A stretch of DNA of 64,000 nucleotides from Parelaphostrongylus tenuis (lineage: Eukaryota; Nematoda; Chromadorea; Rhabditida; Metastrongylidae). This document shows, in pieces, positions 22,994-33,505 of this stretch (position 1 is its first letter; every line of letters starts with the position of its first letter). The stretch is taken from contig JAHQIW010001423.1 in the NCBI GenBank assembly GCA_019055375.1, positions 372,001 through 436,000 of the forward strand, given 5' to 3'. The notes under the pieces are model-generated. The model searched no databases, was not told the DNA's origin, and worked only from the letters and a program-made list of their open reading frames with translations. The translations under genes were made by a program, and so were the position numbers.

Positions 22994-23339
22994 ATGTGGA
23001 TAGACACAGTCTCAACGTAAAAGACCAGTGAGATAACCGTGGTTATGACCTTCACTAAGACGCCATATGCGGAAAGAACAGAGCTTTTCTCTCTCAAATA
23101 GGTAGAGCTCGAAGATCAACTATGGCATATGCTTGGTAGAATCGCTCAGTGATTAACACGATTAAAAGGCATTAGGAAGAAAAGCTAATGATGCAACGAG
23201 TTACTGCACTTGACACTTTGATTTTATCAAAAAGCGAAAATTTAATGTTTCGTTGTAATGTTGTAATTAATGTAATGTAATTCGAATTCCTAATGTCGGC
23301 ATGCAGACGAAAACGTCTGTACACACGCACACATCATTC

Positions 23340-23412
23340 CGTAACGTTATGTACTCTGGACAAACACATACACACACATACACACATTCACACACACGCA
23401 CACATACACATA
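23340..23412. repeat. CA microsatellite
   Basis: Imperfect ACACAT/CACA run between the divergent first exons at 22993 and 23558. Confidence 0.85.
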
Positions 23413-23557
23413 GACAAAGCATAACTAGTTTCCGATAGCGTTACATTGGGCACATGATGTGTTCTTTGGTTATCGTCGGAGAATTTTCAAACATCAGAGT
23501 GATGCCTGAGAGTGCAAACGAAGGACACACATCAAATGAGTCGGCTGGAAATCGAAG

Positions 23558-25267
23558 ATGAACGTCCAACCACGAAAAATGCTGGCAGCAGTAGTCATCG
23601 GGGTTCTTCTTCAAGCACTAGGTGAGAGAAAGAGCAAAACGAATGTGTACGCTTTCAATGATAATCTAACGCCTATGAATGAATGAATGACTGTCAGGAT
23701 GAAAACGAGACATATGTGGGATGTGTTTACTCTGTGCAAGCTGCTGACAAGAGAAGAGTAAATTAGTAGTGCTTTTTTCGAGTCCGATCTATGTACTTTC
23801 ATTGTTCATTATTTTATCGCATAGCTTTCTTGCTGGATTCAATTCCTAATAGAAATTCTGATGTTATATCTGCGCCACAGTGATGTGGTCTTAATCGATG
23901 GTTTAACCCTAGCAAAGGTTGATGATGAGTTAGCCTTCTTTGAGGAGGGAAAAAGTCAAAGTTTCAATCAAGTGTACGCATATACTCTAAGATATTCACA
24001 TCGACTACTTGATAGGTGGCATGAAAATGTGGTAGGGCTCATTTTGCACCGTACAATATGTGCTCAATGGTGAAGAGGACATAGAATTTTTATTGACCTT
24101 ACACCTCTCAAAAGCAAGGCGACACGCTTCTACTACAATCAGTACCTATCCTGTACAATATACTGAACAATAGATATTTTTTAGAGCCTCTTCAACACTT
24201 TTATACCATTTCCCATTTTGTGGACAAAAGATTAGAACGTCGATATGAAGGAAGTAAAATTTGTGAATTCTTAACTGATCTCGAATTACATAATAAATAC
24301 TGATTCTAATGCGATGACCAGCTACGCTGTGTATGACTGTGGTCGTTGATCCATGTGACCCTAGATAGAGAAGCAGCACAGTCAGTATCAAATAGTGCTC
24401 GTTAGTCTTTTTCAAAGTTCTTGAATGTAATAATTACTTTTTATCCACCACTCTATTCTGAAGGAAATCTTGTTCTATAGTCTTATAAGAAATTTTCTTG
24501 GCTTCTAAGTCGTTTTCAAAAGCGCTTAATCAACAGGAAAAGAGTATAAGAAGCGCATAATGAGTCAATCTATCATTTTACGACTCATAGATCGGTTAGA
24601 AAATTTTTAGTTCAAATCTGTCCCACGAATAAACTTAGCTTTCACCATCTAAACCACATGACATTTCAGTCATAATTTTACCGAATCTGTGAGCTCACTG
24701 ACTGAAAATTAGCCAATAGCTTTCAAGGAATGAAACTGGGATAGCATAAAACTGTCATAGATAACAAAACGAACTGCACTCATCTAATGTGATGAAGAAA
24801 ACAAGCATCATATTGATGGTCGAGGGAACACTGTGTGTGGGATGGGCATAAAATGTCGTCATTGCTACACACAACGAGAATTGATTCCTCGTTTCTATGT
24901 GGACGAAGTGAGCTTATTCGTCAAAGATCATAGTTTCATTGGCCATTTGAGCGCTTCCCACAAAATAATAAACTTACATGAAAGTAATCATTCTCATTTC
25001 AAAACGATTATGTAGGTTTGTGCAATACATCACTAGGCTTTTCAAAGCAAGAATACGGAAAATAGTCGCATAGCAAATTATAAAAAATCTAAAACTACTC
25101 ATAGTTCGATTGAGCAGTGGCAAGGTCTTAAGGCAAAACAAAAGGAAATTTTTTGCTTCGATTCTCTAGTATCATGGCCTCAAAGGGCTTATGATTAATT
25201 TTTCAGGTGTTATCAAGCTGAGTCACATCAAACACAACAAGTCATGAGTGCGCACATGAAGTTATAA
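23558..25267 (+). CDS. Candidate small secreted peptide gene, 3 exons
   Basis: Unrecognised. Exon 1, 23558-23621, encodes MNVQPRKMLAAVVIGVLLQA, a signal-peptide-like start, with donor GTGAGA. An in-phase chain continues with 24537-24594 (KEYKKRIMSQSIILRLID) and 25207-25267 (CYQAESHQTQQVMSAHMKL, stop, after a strong TTTTTCAG acceptor). The total is 183 nt, 60 aa. The middle exon has a weak pyrimidine tract. An alternative second exon after the acceptor at 23825 also extends the hydrophobic stretch (FLLDSIPNRNSDV) but reaches a stop within 20 codons. It is transcribed away from the nuclear receptor gene, with start codons about 560 bp apart, so the two could share a promoter region. The hydrophobic exon and last exon are more credible than the exact structure. 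Confidence 0.4.
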
Positions 25268-25324
25268 GCTCTTAACATCAGTCATCACCATTGAGATGCG
25301 CCCATGAATTCCAACTCATCAGGT

Positions 25325-25540
25325 AATGTTTGAGGTGAATAAGTACCTACCTGGCCTTTACAATGACTTGCGATGGCCCAGCGATCAACTCGGTGATGCT
25401 ACCCCTCAGACAAGTGAAGCATCACCTTTTAACCCGAAATCTGAGGTGGGCTTCGTGAACTGCGGGCGCTAGATCAAAACAGTCATCACATATTTCTTCC
25501 ACGACAACTCTAACCACTGCGCTACACATGTACACTTTTA
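25325..25540 (-). repeat. SINE-B copy
   Basis: GGCCTTTACAATGACTTGCG and ACTGCGCTACACATG match the SINE-B body and head. Confidence 0.75.
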
Positions 25541-25827
25541 GAAAAGTAACCAGCCGATTTTTCGCAGCTCTCTCTATATCGGCTTAGAAGCTAACAAAAC
25601 AAGTCTCGGCTAACGACAACGCTACCAAGCTTTTCCATGCTAAACTAGTATTTTCGCGATTTTATTAATCTAGACAATCACTTTATGACTAATTTACGCG
25701 TTGAGGAAAACGAGTTTTCAAATTTGTTGCGCAGCAAACTAAATAATAAATATTAAATTGACATAAGAATGCAATAATAAGCATTTTGGATATAAAAAAC
25801 AGCAAAAGCATAAACATCTTTATGTCA

Positions 25828-26363
25828 GGTTGGTGCAAAAGTGATTGAGGTTCTGAAACGTGAATTTCGAATCCTCGCATATTTGAATAGATTCTTAGAC
25901 AAATGTGATTATGTTATACATCATTTCAAAGTACAACTCTCGCTATATGTTTTGTTGCTAATGACATATTACTTGTCGTTTATTTCGTATTGATATTGAA
26001 CGTGAGGAGAAACGTTAGACAAGAAGCAAAAGTAAGCAATTCGCTGTTTGAGTTTAAAATGGACAGTAAAGTAGCAGAGACAACTCGAAACATGAACAAC
26101 ATTTTTCGCTCAGAAACTTCTAACGAAAGTAGAGTATAGTGGCGATTCAGGAAGTTTCTTAAAGGAGACAAGAGCTTTGAAGATGAGTAACGTCGAAGAC
26201 AAGAACCAACTGAAAGCAATCACCGGAGGTGATCGTCTCAGTACTACATGAGAAGTTACAGAAGAATGCAACACCGACCATTCTACCGTTGTTTGCTATT
26301 CAGGCGAAATACAGAATTACGGTTTAGAATTTTTCCCAAACCGCAATTACTTTTGCACCAATC
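25828..26363 (+). mobile_element. Internally deleted mariner of the Hsmar1/bandit type
   Basis: The ends GGTTGGTGCAAAAGTGATTG and CAATTACTTTTGCACCAATC are inverted copies and match the GGTTGGTGCAAAAGTAATTG termini known from human Hsmar1. Internal translation, across stops, reads WRFRKFLKGDKSFED and a remnant of the helix-turn-helix region. Length is 536 bp against about 1.3 kb for intact elements. The hookworm element bandit is known to belong to this group. Confidence 0.8.
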
Positions 26364-26586
26364 CAACATAGCTTTCATCACCTACCATGTCCTTCATTGA
26401 GTAACATGCATGTTCCAATAAACAATTTACTTCCCTCTATGAGGTGCTGGAATCAATTAATCTTGCCTCTCTATGGATACGAAAAATATTGCACTTTTCT
26501 TATCAGATTTTCGTGGGGATATCGTACCATAAGGTGTGCTGAATATCTCATGAAATCCAGTGATTGACGGGTTCTGCTTATGGTTG

Positions 26587-26835
26587 TTATGAGAACGCAT
26601 CATGAGCATAGTTCATTTGATTTTTGACGCTTTCTATAAGGTAGTATGTCTGATCTTTAGTCGTCAACATGGGTGAGATGCCACATTCCTGCTCTACATT
26701 GCGTGATGCAAGATACTCCAGACATTTCAATGTGATAGCGGGTTCGACTGCGCTATATTTTATTTGCTCGATAGCATTAAGATTTTTTATTGGTATGTAG
26801 AAGAGGAAAACTAGTAAAGCTGAAAAGGTGGGCAT
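26587..26835 (-). CDS. Candidate small secreted protein (82 aa)
   Basis: Unrecognised. The ATG at 26835 starts MPTFSALLVFLFYIPIKNLN, a good signal peptide with likely cleavage after NLNA. A mature part of about 60 residues follows with two cysteines (LKCLEYLAS and QECGIS), ending YAHDAFS and a TAA. The same frame is open upstream to an ATG at 26892, adding 19 polar and basic residues that would mask the signal, so I prefer the inner start. A TTTTCAG sits within the signal sequence and could instead be an acceptor, making this the last exon of a longer gene. It is not phase-compatible with the exon at 27460-27558. Confidence 0.42.
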   Translation of the reverse strand: MPTFSALLVFLFYIPIKNLNAIEQIKYSAVEPAITLKCLEYLASRNVEQECGISPMLTTKDQTYYLIESVKNQMNYAHDAFS

Positions 26836-27459
26836 GGCCTCATGTGTTATTAGTTTGTCACTACGTCTTGAACGCCTTTGATAGCTTCTCATGTTGCTCT
26901 TTTCTTCTCTTCCTTAGAATAAACCAATTCACTGTACTGATTTCTTTGCTCAGACCACAGTGACTGTAGCATTCGAAGTTAATTATTCCATTGATCGTGG
27001 CTAGTCACTGGAAGCAAATTTTTCCATCACGAGCATTATCTACTTGAGATGCAGTTCAATGCCAATAATCACAGGTATTGTACAGGATTTGCTAGGATTT
27101 GTTCCGCACAGCAACTACTTAGCGTCATAAAAGCGATCCCATCACTAAAACGAAAATGGTGAAGTTTTTGGACTTTGATTTTCATCATTTGGCTCAGTTC
27201 AATCATCAGAAGAGTTATCAAGGGTGATTAGATATTATTTTAGCAAAATTGTATTCACTTGTCAATTTACTCTTTTTACGTCGAATTGATGCCACTTCAA
27301 TATTGTGGTATAGTGATTGCGAAATTGTTTTATAGCTCGTAAAAGATCACTATGTACCTAGTTGGTGTCTTCGCTAGCAAAGGCTCGCTGCTTCTTTGAT
27401 CTTGACTGCGTAAAGTGGTTGAAAATGAGGCAAAAAGTTATTTCCTCTTTCTATTATAC

Positions 27460-30400
27460 CAATTGAGCCTCACTATCGTGCGGATATGGTGTATTGCACT
27501 TAACCGTTTCGAAACCTCCCATGCTCACATATTTCATTTCGTAACACGTTCTCTCAACCTGGGAAATAGTTACATAGAGTTCATAAACTACATAGATTGG
27601 CGAAGTAAAATGAATTGATATGAGGAGCTTATAAACTACAGATAGCAGGCTGATTGAAGGGTGAAGGCCTTTAATGGAGCAACCCGGCCTTACTGTCCTT
27701 TCATTGAATAGAACCATCGATTCTGAAAGTTCGTGCGAAAGCCAAATTGTTAACGGGAAGTACTAAGAAGCTCCTTAGAAATGCTTTTCTTATTTGATTA
27801 ACCCTTTCACGCTGACCGCCAATAGGAAGCGACGTCGCGCAGGTCGCTCGCGCGGCAATCGGTGCGATCGACTTTGTAGGTGGAGCACGTTATTTCCATA
27901 ATGTTTTAGTTTCGTTATGCACTGGGACTTCTATCTTCACCAGAAAACTTTATGGTCGGTAGAGGGTTTGATATTGTAGAAAATATTTCGTGAAGTCACT
28001 TTTGTTGAAACAAGCCACAACACTCGCAAACAATGTTTTGTTAGTCTAAATTGATACTGTATGTTACACGTAATACCACATCATAAATAATTCGGAATAA
28101 TATTTTAATATTAGCGCACTTGAGGCTTGAACTTATGAGTAATGGATTCTTGTACATCCACCTTTACTCAACTGAACATTGTTCATCGCTGCAACCTGGA
28201 AGTAGAACCGGTGCTTCCTCTAAAGCCGCAAATTTTTGAAGAGGAAAATCAAATGCTTGCGAAAAGCCATAATTCAAACTGTTAATGTGCAATTTCATGC
28301 TATTTTATTTGTATTTTCTCATAGATCAGTTGTAATTATCATTTCTTTTCTATGTCAATAGTTCATCTTTATTCATTGCCACAAAAGAATAAATGGTCAA
28401 ATGACCTCGTACATCATCACTCCGTATTTGTGAAATCAAATATTGTAAGATGAGTTTCTCAGTTTTGGTTTTCTTCAATTCCATAAGATAGCCAAAAGTT
28501 GTCATAGCGTTTTAGTACTTTGAGATAGTCAACGGTTTGTCAAGAACGGTGATGCTGACCGCATGCGATGTCACTTTATTAACAACTTTCAGTAACCTGA
28601 ACTATAGTGTACTTCACCAGTTGGACCTTTATAGAATTACGAGACAATTTTTTCCTATCGTTCTATGAATAAAACATAATTAGGTACTCCTTATTCGAAG
28701 CTAAGAACTATATTTATCGCGGAGACTCTTGTCACTGGATATGCGCAGTAATTTTACGTGCTCGTTTTAGTTTTGATAGATGTAAATCTTTTCAAGTTAA
28801 ATGCGAGTAAAAAGGCTCTTTCGATAACAATTTATCTTTTCGTAATTTTGCGAGAGTCAAATTTCATTCTATAATACCAGAAAATCTGCTGTGAAGTTGA
28901 AAGAACGCACCCCGAAAGCGAGACGAAATCTTCATACTGTTACTAGAACGTGCTATGAAATTCTGTTTAGAAACCGAACACAGTAATAAAATTTTCATCC
29001 TCAGACCTATCGAGTTGTTCCTGACAGTCTAGTGGAAAAGCTCCTTTCAGAAAAAATCCAAGGAAACACGAGCATATCCACACTATGCCAATGCATTCCA
29101 TACAACTTGTAATGAAAAGTAGAATTCTATAATAAAATGGACGTTTTTTTTCACTGAAATTCCAAAATTTAACGACATGATATCAAATAATCCGCTGTGG
29201 AGTTGAGAGAAGTCACTCTGAAAGCAAAATGTTATCTTTTCCTTTCGTCAGTAAAACGTAGTACGGAAGTCGCTTCATAAACCAAGCTTAGCATCAAAAT
29301 CGATATTTCCCAGGCTATCAGATGGCTACAAAACATTGAGTAAACAAAAAAAAAACAAATGTTATATAACAGTAGAAAATTTTGTTGTTTTCAGAAAGAT
29401 GTGCTTTTCTCTTTGAAAATATAGGAGATTTTTTGATACACGTGAATTCTTAATCACAAATTATCCTTATAGAAATCGTTCCAGTGATATTCTTCATTTC
29501 ATGATGATAATTTCCCCTCAGAACCCCAATTTATTATATAAATTGCCTTAATTCCATTGCGACGTGGGCCAATACAAATTCGCATGGAGACGCGACACCA
29601 ATATCACAGTAGTTGAATGAGATGAGAAGTCGCGCGGCGTGCTACAAAATGTAGCATATCGACGTACAAGGGTTGAATTCTTTGGAAAAAATTCACACGT
29701 ATTGTTTAGAAGAAGAGAACTGTATGTACGGCTTTTTCAATTTCATATGGAGACAGGATGACATAGCCATTTACGAGATCAAAATAGTACTCGGAAATGA
29801 TTTTCTTCAACTACTTCCTAGAAGCTATGATTGTTCTGTATGGATGTAGGTGTGCAATTGTGTTAATCTTTTGATTGGCGAACATTTGGTTCATCTTTGA
29901 TCATGCAAATTCAGGGCTGAATTGATTTTCTCTGCTGCTCATGCTACTCTAACCTGGTGCACCACGTGAACGTTTTGAGAAAAAACGTTTTGGAGTGACT
30001 TCCCATCTTAGATTTCCTCGCAGTAGTGTATTGCAAGGGTTAGCACAAAGAATGGTTTAGTGCATCTGGAAGCACGATGGTCGACGAAGCGCTATTCAAA
30101 CCTCTTCTCAACATTTTGCTGCAATTAATCACCGGAACGCTTAGGAATGCCTTAGCTTGACTAGCTTCGAGATTGCCAAAAAAAAAATCGACTGGACCAA
30201 CATTCTAAAGTATTTATGAAAACAAAATCCTCAAGCAACAGACGAAGCAACACGTGAAAATTTTGCTGGCAGAGCTCAATGGAGGATGAACGCGAAGAAA
30301 CGATTTGAATACAAGAAGTTCTGGAATCTGCTCACTACCTGTGATCAATGGTCCTGAATTTTTGTTCTACAAGACCATTTTGTTTGTGGTCCCGTAGAAT

Positions 30401-31381
30401 AAAAATCTTAAAAATGACGTTTTGTTGAAAAAGTTGGTCGTAGTGTCCGTTTAAATTGTTGCTGATGGTGACTTACGAAAATCGGTAAGTGATCTGAATA
30501 AATCCTAGTTTGCGATGCTTTCCTAATTTTGCCTCTTGAACTTTCGGCATACCGCTTCCTCTTCTTCATATGGAAAATTGAATAACGCAATAAAGAGGCG
30601 ATCATCCGATCAAATGTATATCCCTGAAAGAACGGTTTTGTCGGTTGGGCTTTATTTCTAGTATACTATACTGAGTCTACCTCCTTTTGAGTACTTCATT
30701 GGGCGACACCTAGGCCGAGTGATAAGCATGAACTTTCTCAAATTGATGATCATAAGTTTAGAGAAGGATTACTTGATTATACAGAATTAGTAACGAAATT
30801 TGGGTAAAAAAAGAAACCAGATCAAAACCCTTCAACATAAACAAAGTGCACAAGAGTCGCCCTAATTTTCGTTGAAAGATTTATCGCAGAAGCCTGACTA
30901 GGAGAAGGAATTGTTTGTCACTACCTCTTTGAAACTTTTGCAAACTTGTAAACTCGCTCGCTTCCTAACACCAATGCTAGAGTTGCTTATAATTTTAAGT
31001 ACCCGGTAATGAATAGGAGACTGGGGTGAAATTTGATGATATCAGCAACAATTTTTTTTAGCATGCTTTTAGTCTTTTTCTCTCCAAGTTTTCCATAGTT
31101 GTCATTTCCATACGATAATTAAGATGCATTCTAGTGATTTGAGTAAAATAACTGCTAATCAATTAATTTTCGTAGATTACATATCCTGTTATTTCCCTGT
31201 GGGTTGCAGTGAGTTAGCTCCATCCAGATATGCCAACATACAATTTTTGACCCCGAAAAGGTGAGAGGGTTGGCGGCATCGAGTCAGCGCCAAGTACGGC
31301 CGTCCGCGTGACGAACGAATTTACTAGCGCTGCTTTATACGCTCTAGGAGCCAAAACCATGTCAAAAATTGATGGACGACG
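27460..31381 (-). CDS. Unassigned gene, three in-phase internal exons
   Basis: Unrecognised. Exons 31381-31238, 30623-30477 and 27558-27460 are 144, 147 and 99 nt, all phase 0 at both ends, all fully open and bounded by acceptor-like AAATCAG, TTCTTTCAG and TTTCCCAG. Donors are GTTGGC (weak), GTAAGT and GTATAA. Encoded segments include FDMVLAPRAYKAALVNSF and VLGADSMPPTLSPFRGQKLY; then RMIASLLRYSIFHMKKRKRY; then VERTCYEMKYVSMGGFETVK and CNTPYP. The first and last exons were not found. The introns contain SINE-C (30040-30400), repeat-family fragments and a MITE remnant. I know of no family that fits; cysteines in the last exon hint at an extracellular part, which is inference. Confidence 0.5.
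27798..27895. mobile_element. Truncated piggyBac-like MITE
   Basis: TTAA then CCCTTTCACGCTGACCGCC. The left half only, matching the 11341 copy. Confidence 0.55.
28880..29345 (+). repeat. Two direct copies of dispersed repeat R1
   Basis: TCTGCTGTGAAGTTGAAAGA at about 28890 and TCCGCTGTGGAGTTGAGAGA at about 29191 start two copies. The second includes GCATCAAAATCGATATTTCC. The same unit flanks the big palindrome at 36.1-37.5 kb in inverted orientation. Confidence 0.6.
30040..30400 (+). repeat. SINE-C copy
   Basis: CTTAGGAATGCCTTAGCTTG and GGAGGATGAACGCGAAGAAA follow the SINE-C body. It lies in an intron of the unassigned 27.4-31.4 kb gene. Confidence 0.65.
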
Positions 31382-31805
31382 CTGATTTTTTACAAATGCA
31401 TACATATCATCCAAACATCACAAGCATTAGTAGAGGCCAAGTGAATTAAACACAATATTCTCAAAAACAACTCTAATGAAGCACGTTGATAAAAGCACAC
31501 TCTCCAAAGATCGCGCCATTCAAGTTCTCGGGATCACATGCCTTATCATTGTGAAAAATCGTTACTAACTGTAACATTAGTATTGAATGAGGAATGGTAC
31601 ACCGGCAAGAATATGTGTGGCAACCTCCTTCACAGTCAGTGGTCCTCAACCGCAGAGGAGAACTCGTTAGAGATAAGATTTTTTGCTGAATGTCGGGGGG
31701 TAGAAAAGATCCTCCCCTGTGCTATGTCTGATACAATGTCTCGTCTCAAAATTTATCCACTGAAACCGAGAGGCACGATCAAGAAAAGAGTCTTTGTGTT
31801 GTGAA

Positions 31806-32013
31806 GTAACCCTTTAAGGACCATATGATACGTTTCATATCAAGACGTGCGACGGCAAATCTGTCAGCTACTGTGATGGCGACGTTGCGTCTTGTTGAAA
31901 GGCAGGCAGACAGCCAAACACACACGTACAGACATGCAGACCCTGCCTGTGACTGCCGCGCAAGCGACAGCGCGATGCCGTCTGCCTATCAACGGTGGTC
32001 CGCAAAGGGCTAA
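31806..32013. mobile_element. piggyBac-like MITE
   Basis: CCCTTTAAGGACC at the left and GGTCCGCAAAGGG at the right, with a CTGCCTG-rich palindromic core. The flanking TTAA sites have mutated to GTAA and CTAA. Confidence 0.65.
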
Positions 32014-32359
32014 CAAAGGACGTGCGTACGCCAGTCGTTAGTGTCATGCTAGAAACACGTAGTCGATGGTTCAATCAAGGCGCGTTAAGCTTTCCAACCC
32101 TCCGGAGCCGGAGGATTGGTACCAGACTTGTCGAGGTTATTGGCACTGGCTTGAAATACTGGTAGACCACCGCGTCTCACTGTCAAGACCAAATTTCCAT
32201 TCTGTCACCCCAAACGGAGCTTCGCGAAGCTGATTACATGAAGCATCACCAATGGATTGATCAACGTTATGAGCTTAATCTCTTCTATCCTTTTTATAAG
32301 AACTGTCACATAAATGTCATGCACAGTGCATCTCGGGCTAATCAATGGAACATTTTGTC

Positions 32360-32700
32360 TAAAGGAGAGGGAGCAGGGTAGCTCAGTGGGTGGCGACGCA
32401 ATGTACTAGAAAGCAAGGAGATAGCCATGACTAGGCTTGATCGCCATCCAAACAATCCCTTGCAATCAATGAGCTGAACGCCTAAGAATGCCCTAATTTG
32501 GCTAGCTTCGAGATGCAAAGAGTCGTTTCGACCAGCACTCTATGACACTCAAGCAGCCCCTTAAGTACCAGCCGAAGCAAAGAAGATATCATACGACCTC
32601 CCTGGAGGATGAGTACGAGAAAACAAATCGCATGCAAGAAGTGCTGGGATCCATACAGTAAAACTGTGATAATGGGTTGTGTAGAATAAATAACAGAAAG
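32360..32700 (+). repeat. SINE-C, near full length
   Basis: Head GGGTAGCTCAGTGGGTGGCG and body GAACGCCTAAGAATGCCC, ending AAACTGTGATAATGGGTTGT. Confidence 0.7.
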
Positions 32701-33320
32701 AGGAGAGAACTCCGATTGGAAAAAAGCGAGTAACCAGAGTATTGTATGAATAACAGAGTTCACATTATACCCTCGATGGGATTATAATGCCAACAACCGT
32801 GTGATTGGATTATTTGAGAGAACATGAAATGATCGCAAATGCTGATTCCATCAGAGATCCTTACTAACTTTAAAAATAAACCATCATGCAGTCACGTCAA
32901 TGTGTTGAGCACAACTGATTTGCCTCAAACCTCATAATGTAGTGTTCGCAATCATTAGAAGATTTTAGGTAATAGTGAGAATGTTTAAAGCCTTTTCAAG
33001 GTTGGTACGTCAGTGGCATGCGTACGTTTGGCCATATCGCCTGCTTCGTGATAACCACACGCCCCCCTATTAAACCCTAGTTCATAGCACGGATCGGTAG
33101 ACGTCTTCGGTGAGCACACAATTGTGATTATCACCATTTTTTTCACTCGATTTGTTTTGGCTGGTAATGAAAAGTTACAATGAGTAAGGAGTCTGGTTTC
33201 TCACAAACTATATTGAATGTTTGTCTGTTTATCGAGGTTCGAAACAGTGGATGAGTAGGTGATTCAAGTGCAGTTAGGCATCAAAAGAGCTCGAACAGAT
33301 AAATTAGATGTAAGAAAGTT

Positions 33321-33471
33321 TTAACACTTTAAGGGCCATGAGAGTGATTTTGCATCTCATCGCACGACGTCAAATCTCACTCAAGTAGTGCAATGGCGGC
33401 GTCGCGCATTGTGAAAAAGCGACTGCGCGACGACGCCTGCCTATCAACGCTGGTATTCCAAAGGTTATTAA
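33321..33471. mobile_element. piggyBac-like MITE, diverged
   Basis: Bounded by TTAA on the left and TTAA at 33468-33471. The core is GCAATGGCGGCGTCGCGCA. Confidence 0.6.
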
Positions 33472-33505
33472 GGGGTGTATAATGAACGGAAACATTCCTC
33501 TTGCC

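Noticed and set aside
24146..24415. ORF with a signal-like hydrophobic start on minus
   Set aside because: The first codon is TTG, with no ATG or convincing acceptor.
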